The position numbers and the translations under genes are program-made. From contig WION01000195.1 of NCBI GenBank assembly GCA_015039365.1, positions 39,407 to 103,406 on the forward strand: a stretch of 64,000 nt of DNA. Reading direction: 5' to 3'. Shown here in pieces: positions 22,227 to 33,146 of this stretch; the first letter of the stretch is position 1, and each line of letters starts with the position of its first letter. The DNA comes from Amanita rubescens (taxonomy: Eukaryota; Basidiomycota; Agaricomycetes; Agaricales; Amanitaceae). The notes under the pieces were generated by a model. It had not been told where the DNA came from. It saw only the letters and a program-made list of their open reading frames with translations, and did no database searches.

Positions 22227-25200
22227 ATGTAAGTTTATACTTCCTTGGAGCACCTTGGCACCTTGGCTAACCTGACTCGTGTTCAGGGCAAACTCCCGTG
22301 TTCAAACTCCTCAGATCAACCTCAAAGAACGGATTGCGGCCCTCGAGCAGCGGAATGCATCGCCCAAATCTCGTTCGGAGTCACCCAACCCGACCGGTAT
22401 TCCGCAGTTAGCCACTAATAATGCGCTGCGTGATAAGATTGCCAAATTCGAGAGAAAGGGCGGAGTGCCTGTACCTCGCGGGCGGTTTGGACTGGGCGCA
22501 CCTCCCGCTGATAGCGGAAAGCCGAGGAAGCACGGTGAAATGTATGGCAATAGAATACCAAGGGTAGCAAGCGGAGGTGTGCCTGCCCTCGTCGGCTCGC
22601 AAGCGAGTAGACGGTCAATGTCATTATCCGTCCAATTCGACTATGACAGTTCGTCATCTTTTGGTTCTCGCTCGACATCTCCTTGTCCTTCCGATTACGA
22701 TGGGATGTCTGACGGTGTATTATCACCCGACTCTTCAAAGATGAATTTTGACCAGACGGAAGATCCCACCAGCCCTGTCCATGATTTGGCAGAGGCGCCG
22801 CTTAGCCCCCGTTCGGAAGCGTCTAGTGAACTGGAGATCCCTCAAAGCGAAGAAGACACCTCGGAGGCTGTTCCCCAGGTTGTCATCACCTTATTATCCC
22901 CTGGCCAAGAGGATGCATTTACTGGTAAGGTTTACCCCTCAAGGAAGAAAGTTGATTAACGTGATTGTAGTGCATACGCCTGAGGTTATTGCGACTCCGG
23001 ATCAATCTGATGACGGGGAAGGAAATCAGTTCACCTACAGCATTGTGACTTCGCCAACACTGGAAAAGCACGAGGACGAACGAGATGTTATTGATATCTC
23101 AAGGGAGGAAGATAGTCAGCCCCTCGATGTGGCGGTCTCTTCACCAATAATGGAAGAGTCCCCGCCCTCTGATGTAGAAATTCTCTCACCGAAGCCAAAT
23201 GGAGAGTCTCAACCCTCCAGCGCTACTATTCATTCTCCAGAGCCTGAAGGAGAATCTCCGCCACACAGTCCAGCGATTCCTTCTCCGAAGGATATCGAGC
23301 TTCCCAACAGTGCAACTATGCCTTCCCCATCGCTCGAGGAGGAAACCCAACCCCTTAGTGCTTCTCCGGAGCATGAGCAGCCCCTCAGTGCTACTTTCCC
23401 TTCTTCAGTCCCAAAGGGGGCGCTGCCTTTCAGTCCCACCCTTTCTTCTCCAGGGTTCACGAATGCATCACCCTTTAGTGCAACTTTTCCGTCACCAGGG
23501 CCAAAGGTGTTGTCACCCACCTCACCCATTCGTTCTCCGAAGCCCGAGGAGGGTGTCCGATCCCTCAGTCCGACTCTTTCTTCTCCAGGGTTCACGAATG
23601 CCTCACCCTTTAGCGCAACGTTTCCGTCACCAAGTCCAAAGGTGTTGTCACCCACCTCACCCATTCGCTCTTCAAAGCTCGAAGAGGGTGTCCGACCCCT
23701 CAGTTCGACTCTGTCTTCTCCAGGGTTCACGAATGCCTCACCCTTTAGCGAAACTTTTCCGTCACCAAAGCCAAAGGTGTTGTCACCTGCCTCTCCCATT
23801 CGTTCTCCGAAGCCCGAGGAGGGTGTCCGACCCCTCAGTTCAGCTATCCCATTGCCGATCAGTGTAACCATTCCTTCCCCTCAGTTCGAGGATATCCAAC
23901 AGCTCAGCGCGGTTACCTCATCTCCAAGGTCAGCAAAGAGCGATAAGCTCTTCAGCCCGACCATTTCTTCCCCAAAGTCGGTGGCGCAGGCAACTCTCCC
24001 CTCTCCAAAGCCAGACCAAGAAATTCAGCTTTCCGAAGCAGAAGTTCATTCTCTCCCTTCTCCGGGACTGAAGGAAATGGTTCAATCCCCTCGTGTTGTT
24101 GGGGTGGGGGAGGATGAAAAGCGACAGTCAATTAGTGTCACAATCCCGTTCAGCCCAGTAGTTGAAGGCGCAATTAATGATAAGGTTACTCAACCCGTCG
24201 AAACTCAAGACACAGAAACACCTTCCATTTCTCGCTCTTCTTCACTACGCACTCTTACGCCCACTTCTCACGACCCTCCTAGTATCATCATTGCTGATGA
24301 AGAACGAGAACTAACTACCCGGCCAAATATTCCTGTTATCTCCCTTTCCCCACCGGCAGCCGAGAGCATAACGTTGGCTTCCGCGTTCACACCCCGCGAA
24401 GTCCCTTCTCCTCAAGAGAGTGAACGGATTGTCAGCCCAATTTCTGCAGGGATACTCTCTCCTTCGACGCCTGTCACTCCTGCAAGTCCCAATCTTCGCT
24501 CTCCCAGTGAAACCCGGTCCCGGACGGTTTCTCCCGTCGAATCTACTGGAAGCAACTTGTCTAGTCCCCGGCCTGCCGTTTGGCGACATTCTTCGGCCGA
24601 TGAACGCTTGTCCAACGTTACCTCGCCTGTTTCAGGCAGTTCCGAGGGTGCCTTTGTCCGTAGTCCCCCTTCCACAGACACATTGCATGATCCATCATTA
24701 GCCGATGAGCTCAGCGAACAAATTCTGCAGATGTTTCTCCCCCAGGACTCGACCTTGGCCCCCGGTGTTATTCTTACGTCTCCCGGCCAGGCAGGTGACT
24801 CTCCTTTTGCCCGGCTAGCATATGAATCGCCTGATCGTCGTGCCACAATGCCAAGTCCGTCATACTTCTCTCAGGCCGGTTTGGCTATGACGGATATGCT
24901 CTCGCCTTCAGCTCCACCGGATATTATCTCTCCTCTTAGTTCTGGAGTCCTTAGTCCTGGTGAGATAGTGACAGCGCAGCGTGTTGGAACGGCAACAGTT
25001 CGTGGAGTTCCTGTGTTCCTTCCACGCCGGGAGGTTGATTATTCGCACTTTCCTCCAACTCCGGATGTGAGAAATACGGATTTCGGAAGTTTACTGCCAT
25101 CAGGGGCACTATCTCCTACGTCGCCTTCTTCTCGGTTTAAGAATCCACCGTCGGCGTTCCCGGGTAGATCAAATACTTTCCATGCAGTTGTACATGGTAA

Positions 25201-26701
25201 AGTCAGGGACCCTGTATCAGCTATGCCGTCTTTCGGCAGTTTTCTCGGTGCGTCCGGAACATCCGACAAGTCAAAAGCTAGGCAAAGTAGACTCGATTTT
25301 CTGAATCCAAACAATGGAGAACTAGCAACCTTGCTTCAGGATGCGGCTTTGCTTGAACATGCTCTAACGGAAGGAGCCCTGCCTGACGACGCGCAAGCGT
25401 CACAGGACATTTCGGAGTCGAGACGGTCAGAAGAGCAGGACACGGACAAGGAAGACGCAAGACGGCTTCGACGCCATGGAACGCTGATACAGAAGGAAGG
25501 CGACTCGTTCAAAACAAGTAGCTTTCGTCTGGCAATGCGGAAAAAGACGAAACATTGGAAGGCCTCAACCGGGAATATAGGTTTGAAGGACGCCCTGGAA
25601 AGTAGGCCGTCGCTAGAGGCTGAGCGTCTTGCGGGACTTTCTATTCCTGATCCGGCGTTTTTGCAAAGGGATCCGGCAGCGTTAAATAGGGAGAAGATTC
25701 TTCCCAAGACCCCCGAGGAATTTAGCGATTCTCTTCCCAAGTCGGCTCGTCCACGGATTATCTCTGGGATCAAGAAGTTGGCAGGAACTGGATCAACACG
25801 ATCATTGCAGGCGTATCCACGTCATAGTGCATCGATGTCGTCGGAGCAGTCTTCAGAAGACTCTATGCCTGTAGTCACTCCTCCAGATCCGAGTAATGAT
25901 TATTCTGGCCAGGATTCTAACGTAGGTCAAGGGTCGTCTAACGTTGCTTGGCCGTCTTCGTCACCCAAGAGGAGTGGAATTAGGCGTGCAGCCTCTTTTG
26001 CAGAGAAGATATGGAATCGGGCAAGGACGAGATCTGCTAGTAGCGCTTTGAGTGCCAACGACTCTAAAGGTGAAGTTCTATCAAATCTTGATTGACGGGA
26101 TTACTTATCTTTTGAAAACATAGACCGGATCGCAACAGTGTCTCAGCATGAAGTAATGTCTTCGAAAACATCAACTTCTAGTTTCGTGACTATTTCTTCG
26201 GATGACTTGTCGTCGAGGCCGTCGTCACGGGCAACATACAAACTTGACTTGCCGGCACAATCAGAGCCGTTATTCGATGAAGGGAGTGACATGCTCTCCC
26301 CCACGACTCTTCCGAATCCGTATTCCCCAGGCTCCTCCAGCCTCGGATCACCTTTAAATAATGCTCTCTCACCAGCGTCTGTCCTGACCAACCCTCATTC
26401 ACTCGCCGACAACGAGCCTTGGATATCGGACAATGCCGAACTGGTTGATGCGTTCCCTTCCGTTCCACAAGCTGTGCTTTCCACTCAGACGTCACGAAGA
26501 ACTACACAACCCGTGCCTTCTATCAACGTCGCTGGCATGTTCGATCCCTTTTTCACCAATTTGACTGGGTCACAAACGGCTTCGCTTCCAAAGAGGAATA
26601 TTACAGTCTCGCATCCAACTGCTCCGTACACTGCTGCCGTCCACACTGATGAAACCTTTTTGGGACGTGCTTCTACGATGCCTCGGCAGCGCCCGTTTTG
26701 A
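22227..26701 (+). CDS. Long Ser/Pro-rich low-complexity protein, function unknown
   Basis: Proposed exons: 22227-22228, 22287-22924, 22971-26069, 26124-26701 (1438 aa, exact frame). The start codon appears split: AT ends exon 1 before GTAAGT and G begins after TTCAG, giving MANSRVQTPQINLKERIAALEQRN. The N-terminal 70 residues contain two short amphipathic, possibly coiled-coil helices (LKERIAALEQR, LRDKIAKFERK). The rest is disordered, packed with SP/TP dipeptides that suit proline-directed kinases, and carries a 45-residue tandem repeat. Near residues 950-1100 there is a more ordered, charged part with helices. Fungal proteins of this build are often cell-cortex or cytoskeletal regulators, but nothing here proves that. 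No signal peptide or membrane helix. Confidence 0.75.
23428..23845 (+). repeat. 135-bp tandem repeat, three copies, in the Ser/Pro-rich gene
   Basis: The word CTTTCTTCTCCAGGGTTCAC starts at 23441 and 23576, with a near copy at 23711, an exact 135-bp period. Each copy encodes 45 residues with LSSPGFTNASPFS, KVLSPTSPIRSPK and EEGVR (about residues 366-505). Confidence 0.9.
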
Positions 26702-27100
26702 CTGCCTTAATCCAAGCATTGTGATCCTATTTCGTTTTTGATTCCTTTTTTTTTTTTTTGGTTCTTGCACTCTGACCGGATGTAGCTTTTCTTGTCATAT
26801 CCATGCTGTCTCTCCCTAAGGATTCCCTCTTATCTCCCAAGTTTTATGTTTGCCCATTATTATTTTTTGCGTGTTGAATGGGTATCCTACTGAAATTTAC
26901 TATTCTTGCTACAATCAATCTAGTTTTTCTCTCTCTTAGTCTTAGATCTCATGGCTGGATGGATATAATATAATAATTATCCTTCGATGAACGGGTTGCG
27001 AGGTCTTCGACGCCGTTGGACAACAATGACAAACAACATACGCGTCCATCACGGTGGCGGAAACCCGTAAGAGGGGTAGACATCAGATCGTCATTCGACC

Positions 27101-28371
27101 ATGGTCGCTACCACTACAGAGCAGGTGAGTCCTTTTTCAGATACAAATGAAAGCCGTTTTCTGACACCGTACTCAAGCTTACAGCGTTAGCTGGAACAAC
27201 AGTCAGTACGTTCTCGCTCATCAGCTTTCCGGGCTTCGGAAGGTCATTTGCGAGAGGCATCCAAAGCTAACATGGTGACCTCGGAGAACAGTTGTCCACC
27301 CACTTGTCTTGCTATCGGTGGCAGACCACCATGCCCGTTCTGTCTCCCGCAACTCAACAAAACGCGTGATCGGTGTCCTACTGGGGCAGGACAACGGCAA
27401 GACTATCAATGTTGCCAACTCGTTTGCGATACCATTTGAAGAAGACGAGAAAGATAGCAAGACGTGGTTTTTGGATCACAATTATATCGAAGGGATGTAC
27501 GGAATGTTTAAAAAAGTGAATGGTAAGTGTGTCGTGGTGGTTATGTGACTAGTTTATAGACTGACGGGTTTTGTGTAGCAAAGGAACGAATGATTGGATG
27601 GTACCATACGGGTCCGAAACTGAGAGCATCGGACCAGGAGATTAATGATCTACTCAAGATGTTTATTGCACGGCCCGTCATGGTCATTGTGGACGTAAGA
27701 CCACAAAATGTGGGTATCCCAACCGATGCGTATTTTGCGGTGGAGGAGATCAAAGATGTACGTGCGCGCACTAGTAAGAAAATTTGATGAAGTTGACTTG
27801 GTCTCAATAGGACGGTACGGAGACGAGAAAAACATTCCTTCATGTGCCTTCGGCAATAGAAGCAGAGGAAGCAGAGGAAATTGGCGTGGAACATTTACTG
27901 CGCGATATTAAAGACTCAACGACGACCACGTTAGCTACGCGTGTCAGCGAACAACTCGCTTCGCTTCGCGGCCTCAAGGCACGAGTAAGCGATATACAAA
28001 AGTACCTAGCCGACATTGCAGCAGGGACGTTGCCTGTAAACCACCAAGTCATTTACCACCTGCAAGATGCTCTGAACTTGCTACCTGATCTGTCAGATCA
28101 GGCGCTAACGCAGAGTTTTACGTCAAGTACAAACGACCAGATGTTGGTTGTGTACCTGAGTAGCTTGCTAAGGGCGGTGATTGCGTTACATGGGCTGGTG
28201 GATAACAAGGCAACGATCGGACGAGCCGAGTTGGAAGACGGAACTGCGGATCCAGAAGAGTATAGGATTATTCCGATTGAGATGACGGAGAAGAAGGAAG
28301 ATGGTAAAGGTGCTGGCGATACAAGCGGAAGTAAAGAACCGAATAAGGATAAGGAAGACAGGGGAGTGTAA
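27101..28371 (+). CDS. RPN8: 26S proteasome regulatory subunit RPN8 (PSMD7), MPN domain
   Basis: Five exons: 27101-27124, 27178-27205, 27292-27522, 27579-27757, 27811-28371 (340 aa, exact frame). RPN8 is the non-catalytic MPN partner of the deubiquitinase RPN11 in the proteasome lid. The MPN domain (about residues 17-150) shows [75 protein letters not shown], and [11 protein letters not shown]. The JAMM zinc ligands (His-X-His and the distal Asp) are absent, as expected. The C-terminal helices contain [11 protein letters not shown] and the tail is Lys/Asp-rich. The first two coding exons are only 24 and 28 nt. Start ATG is at 27101, with [16 protein letters not shown] before the domain. Confidence 0.94.
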
Positions 28372-28722
28372 AGTTTTGTGTACAATTTAGTAGAAACTTT
28401 GTCATTTCCGTTTGAACGGAATTCTCTACAGAAGCGAGTGTCAGTCATTTACGTAATCTGGTCTTTTTCCTCTGTTCCTGCACAGTCGACTTTGCACCAA
28501 AAGCAAGGTTTGTACATGCTCGCTCTTTTTGGGAGATTCTCTCTCTCTTACCGTCATTTGCATCATCGTTCCTTTGTCCCCGTCGCCTATTTAAGGTCTG
28601 TCACCCTAGCTGTTTTCCATCATTTCCTCCCGGTCTTGTTCGCTTGACCACTGTCTCCGCCCAGTTTTACTGATCTCAACGTCGTCTGTTTTAGAACCCA
28701 ATCTATTCCTTACGAAAGAAAC
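28372..28722. other. Intergenic, pyrimidine-rich promoter/5' leader of the CNBP-like gene
   Basis: CT-rich tracts typical of strongly expressed fungal genes; no ORF of note. Confidence 0.5.
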
Positions 28723-29980
28723 ATGAGTGGTCGGGGCTGCTTCAACTGCGGTGGATGTGCGTGGTGTTTCTGTCGTTCTCCCTCTCCTTTTCCTCCCACG
28801 ACGGAGGTCTAGTTGGTCAATCGTTTGCACGGCGAGGATGGTTCACGTACCATTTTTCAGAAGCAACGAATCACTTGCTAGTCTTTTTTTAACCCCTCTT
28901 TTGTTTTTTTTCATCGTGTCTCTGGTGGATTGCTGATCGGTGCTTTTTTTGCTTTTCTTCATACGTTCTGGACTGTTCCTTACATTCCAAAAATGCAATA
29001 AATCTCATCATCAAAATGAATTGGTGCGATTCGTCAATGCTCCTCTTTGCGCCACTAGTCGGCCATCAAGCTGCCAATTGCCCCAAAGCTGGCACTCCTA
29101 CTTGGTAAATACTATACATTTGATCTCGCGTTTTTTTATCATTGTGTATGTCATGGGTGGTTGACGGGTCTTGTCATCGTCTACCCATGAGCTACCTATG
29201 TATAATGGGGCGTTTGACCCGAAAATAATCAACTGACGCTTGTCTTAGTTATAATTGTTAGTGCTCTGGTACCATCTTTCAAGATCCTGTTTGACTAGCT
29301 CGCAAAGGCGGCCTGGAAGGCCATGTCTCGAGAGACTGCACCAAAGAAGCAAAACCGAAAACGTGTTACAAGTGTAATCAAGAAGGACACATTGTAAGCC
29401 CGTTTACCATCCATTTTAGGGTTGGGCTTCAATCCGACCCTGTTTTCAGTCCAGAGACTGCCCTGAGCCTGCAGGTGCCACCTCGTCTGGCGCAAGTTCA
29501 CCGGAATGCTATCGGTGTGGCAAGACTGGCCATATTGCCCGCTCATGCCCGGAAAGCTCCGGCTCGGGCGGAGGCGGCAGCTGGGAAGGTAGCTGGGGAA
29601 GAGGAGGAGGAGGCGGGGGCGGTAATGTTTCAAAGACATGGTATGGCTTCCCATCCTTGTTTGTGAGACCCTCACTGAGGATTATATGAACAGCTACACC
29701 TGCGGCGGTGTAGGACACATGTCGCGTGACTGCCCGAAAGGCAGCAAGTGCTATAATTGTTCTGGCATTGTAGGTAACCTCTCATTTGGTGCATTCAGAG
29801 AAGAATTGACGTTGTGAAAAAGGGCCACATCAGCAGGGATTGCCCTCAGCCCCAGAAACGCGCATGTTACAATTGCGGGTCTGAAGAGTGAGTTTCGGAT
29901 CCACTAGTGCTTCCAAGGCTGATCGATCGTTTGTCAGTCATATCTCTCGAGATTGCCCCAATTCCCGTACAGCTGCTTGA
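28723..29980 (+). CDS. CCHC zinc-knuckle nucleic-acid-binding protein (CNBP/Gis2/Byr3 type)
   Basis: Eight exons: 28723-28756, 29059-29104, 29249-29256, 29308-29393, 29450-29640, 29694-29769, 29823-29887, 29938-29980 (182 aa, exact frame). Exon 3 is only 8 nt, needed to complete CYNCGLEGHVSRDC; its flanks are good AG/GT sites. The protein is seven CX2CX4HX4C knuckles: CFNCGGFGHQAANC, CYNCGLEGHVSRDC, CYKCNQEGHISRDC, CYRCGKTGHIARSC, CYTCGGVGHMSRDC, CYNCSGIGHISRDC and CYNCGSEDHISRDC. A Gly/Ser/Trp-rich linker resembling an RGG box lies between knuckles 4 and 5. Family members bind G-rich single-stranded DNA and mRNAs and promote translation. Intron 1 is long for this genome (302 nt), a position often used for regulation in highly expressed genes. 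Confidence 0.93.
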
Positions 29981-30211
29981 ATCTAGTTCTCCAGTTTCGT
30001 GCTGAATTTACACAACTTGTACATATACTGTAGTCGTTTAAAAGTAACTGAGCAGTATTACTTGGCATTTTCCGGTCCGTTCCGGTGTCGCCGATTGAAC
30101 TACTCTCCCGTTCACACCTCCCTTTTTCCGCCGTACGCATCCCGAAAAAAGGTCCTTTGCTCTTCCTTGCTTTTCACTCAACATCTTACCTTATTTATTG
30201 TTTTTTTAGAC

Positions 30212-30968
30212 ATGCAAGCTCTTCGCCTGGCGCGCCATCACGCCCTACGTCGCTCGCTGCAAGTCCGTGCGCTTGCAACTTCAACTGCCAACGCGGCGCA
30301 TGTTGCCTCGGACGGAGCGTCTTCCTCCTCCGTCACGAGTTCTGCCTCTCGGTCTGCGAGCATTATTCCCCTCTCGAACGTAGAGGCCCAGTGGGCTGCC
30401 CTTTCCGTCGAAGACAAGGCGGTTGTTCATGAACAACTGGAGGTATTGCAAAAGAAGGAGTGGAAAGAGCTTTCTCTTGACGAGAAAAGAGCGGGTACGT
30501 GTTTTCTACTCGTCTTTGTGCATATATGTGGATCGTTGACGTTGTAACCCCCCGCGAGGGGATGATATAGCCTACTATGTTGCTTTCGGTCCTCATGGTC
30601 CCCGCACGCCTTCTTCAAAACCTGGTGATACCCTTAAAGTCTTTGGATATACAATGGCTTTAGTGGGCGTTTCCGGTATTTTATCGCTTGTTTTCCGCCA
30701 CTTTGGTACGTCTGCTTTTCGTGGTCTATATATACCTCTTTTGTTTTTTGACGCGACCGTTTGATTGTGTACAGCTCAACCTCAACCAAAGACAATGACC
30801 AAGGAATGGCAAGAAGCAACGAACGACCGTGCACGGGAAATGAAGATCGATCCTATCTCAGGTTTGTATATATTCTTAACACTTTTTGGTACGTTTGATG
30901 CTGACGGTATTATAGGTATTTCGTCAGAAGGATACAAGGGCAAGGGTTTTGTTACCGTTTCGAAATAG
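30212..30968 (+). CDS. COX5: Cytochrome c oxidase subunit 5 (COX4/COXIV family)
   Basis: Four exons: 30212-30494, 30571-30705, 30775-30861, 30916-30968 (185 aa, exact frame). The N-terminus MQALRLARHHALRRSLQVR is an Arg-rich mitochondrial presequence, followed by a Ser/Ala linker. The mature part has LSNVEAQWAALSVEDKAVVHEQLEVL, KKEWKELSLDEKRAAYYVAFGPHGPR, and one transmembrane helix (KVFGYTMALVGVSGILSLVF). The C-terminal MTKEWQEATNDRAREMKIDPISG and GYKGKGFV are standard. The protein is an inner-membrane subunit of complex IV that modulates its activity. Lies co-directionally downstream of the CNBP-like gene. Confidence 0.93.
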
Positions 30969-31323
30969 ATGCATTGCATATGCAGGGGGAGGGGACGAGG
31001 TCATTTTACCTCGTCCCTCTCTTTATTACACTCGCCGTTGCTGGCTGATGCTAATAGAAAACAAAATCTTCAGAATAATGCAGTCTTTCGTTTTACATTC
31101 ATTCTACCTATCTTGCGCGATAACGAGAGCGGAATTTATCGGAATGAGTGCAGCTTTATTTGACAGACGTGTAGATAAGTATTATCCGAGTCGGAGTTCC
31201 GGCTTTTTCGTTTTATTCCCATTGTTGTCATTGGTGTCTCCAAATAGATACAGACTTGTCAGTTACTGTACTACATTGATGGTCATTTGTACACAAGACA
31301 AGGTGTAGTTGGAGCGGTACTCG
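30969..31323. other. Intergenic between COX5 and PIG-S
   Basis: No gene seen. A missing short first exon of PIG-S upstream of 31324 cannot be excluded, because family members usually have a few more residues before the first membrane helix. Confidence 0.45.
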
Positions 31324-32827
31324 ATGCACAGACGTACAATCATCGCCTCTTACTGGCTTGTCGTGTTCCTTGCTCTGCCTCTTTGGTGGTACACAACCAG
31401 CATAGTTCGTCTTGCTCTTCCAACGGCCCGCGTCACCTTCCATGCACAAAACAGCTTACGTCTACCCGTACGCCTTCACTTCGAAAACTCTCCTGTAGAC
31501 CTTCAACCACTGCTCGATGCTAAAGGTCTCCATGTCAACCTGGACTCAGGCATCTCAGATGCTACCTACACCGTACGCGACCATCCACAGACCTCCATCT
31601 CCGGAAGAATTCTACGCTGTCCTCCATCCAACGCCGCAGATATCTTGGCTTCCCTCTTGGCCCCCTCTTCGTCTTCCACAGACTCTGAACAACGCGTCGT
31701 GCAGTACTCGCCCAGGTACCGACTGGCTTTTAGTCTATTAAATGAGGACGCAGCCGCGGGAAGCCCCGTCCTTGGCTGGGAGATAACCAATGCCATCCAA
31801 CGTATGTTCATATCTCTCCGCCAGATCTTGTTTTACCCGTCACTCCACCAGGGTACCTGTCGCCCATCCTCGACCAACTCTCACCTCTGCACAACTTTAC
31901 AATCGAAAGCCAAGTCCAGTTCCACGCACCGCTGGCTTTCAAGCCCAGCGAATTACCGGACGGAACTTTTGGTCTCACTCAGGAACAGCTCACCGTTTTT
32001 GTAAACTCGGCTGAATGGTCTTTATGTACGTCTCTCTCCAGAATTCCTCGGGCAAACGCTGATAGTCATCCCCCCAGCTTCCAGCGCTTCAAATGACCCC
32101 GTGCTTCATTTTGTCTTATTCGTTCCCTCGCTGAACCGATCTCCACTACGCATCCTCAATCCAGATAATACCCCATCATCATCTAATGCGTTCTTGTTGC
32201 CCCAATGGGGAACTATCCTCCTTTACAATGCAGAACATAGAAACACCAAGTTGTCCCTATCTGATCTTGAACCCGTGTTCAAATCCTTCGCTGCCCAACT
32301 ATTAACCCTCCTCGGTGCTCCTCGGTTACCTCCAAATGTGGCAAGGTCACCAACAGAAACAGCCATACTGACGGACTGGCAACTCGATGCACTCATGCGT
32401 CGTCGAGCCCTTGAAAATGCGGAAAGAGCAAAGGATACTCTGCATAGCATCGTCAAGCTCGTGGACGAAATTCAAAATATGCCGGTTGGTAAAGACGTTC
32501 GGAATGACGTGGTCAATGCTCTAAATGAGCTGGACGAGGTAACGAGCAAGAATTTTTCGAGCCCGTCATCATGATCTCACTCATCGTTACAAGATGTATG
32601 CGCTGTCGAATGTCTCGTTGAAGGACACTCTATGCCATTCGGCTCAAGCGCTTGCACTTGCCTCAAGGGCCTTCTTCAACCCCGGTATGCTCCCCTTGCT
32701 CTACTTTCCTGCGGAACACAAGTATGCAGTGTACACACCGCTCTTTGCTAGTGCCATGATCCCCATGGTAGTCACGGCCCTTCGAGAATTCAAGGCCTGG
32801 AGAAAGGAGAGAAGAGCGCAGTCATGA
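31324..32827 (+). CDS. GPI17: GPI transamidase subunit PIG-S (Gpi17)
   Basis: Four exons: 31324-31801, 31852-32025, 32078-32538, 32594-32827 (448 aa, exact frame). PIG-S is one of the five GPI transamidase subunits that attach GPI anchors to proteins in the ER. The N-terminal membrane helix sits in TIIASYWLVVFLALPLWWYTTSI, a family hallmark (ASY...P.WW.TT). A large luminal domain follows, with LHFVLFVPSLNRSPLRIL, NAFLLPQWGTILLYN and LPPNVARSPTETAILTDWQLDALMRRRALENAE. The C-terminus has FFNPGMLPLLYFPAEHKYAVY and a second membrane helix (PLFASAMIPMVVTALREF). It is shorter than yeast Gpi17, possibly from a missing first exon. An intact 3' half copy with damage is found at 40.9-42.2 kb. Confidence 0.9.
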
Positions 32828-32865
32828 CATATACTCACATGTGTATAATAGTACATACATAGCAC
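31443..32865 (+). repeat. Segment duplicated at 40861-42187 (source copy)
   Basis: From about TGCACAAAACAGCTTACGTC to TACTCACATGTGTATAATA this stretch is nearly identical to 40861-42187. The copies are direct repeats about 9.3 kb apart, and homology ends shortly after the PIG-S stop codon. Confidence 0.9.
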
Positions 32866-33146
32866 CAATACCTGCTTCAGCTTATAGTATGCGATCTGGA
32901 GCGCATTACCATAATTGGTATATCTCAATGTTCATATGAGAGTTTTGATTACTAAGCTAGCCTAGAATTGATGCATTACATTTTGCTTGATCTTGGCTCA
33001 GAGGATGCAGCCATCTTGAGGATTTGGAATGAGTTGGTGAGGCCGGGACGAGGGTGCAATTCACACCCTGAGGCGTACATAATTTGCTCCAACTCAATTC
33101 AACATATACATATTCAGGTACAGGTAGCCCCTGGCACTATTAACAA

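Noticed and set aside
23199..23871. Long alternative-frame and minus-strand ORFs inside the Ser/Pro-rich gene
   Set aside because: They arise from the low-complexity repeat and are replaced by the main frame, which continues coherently across two introns.
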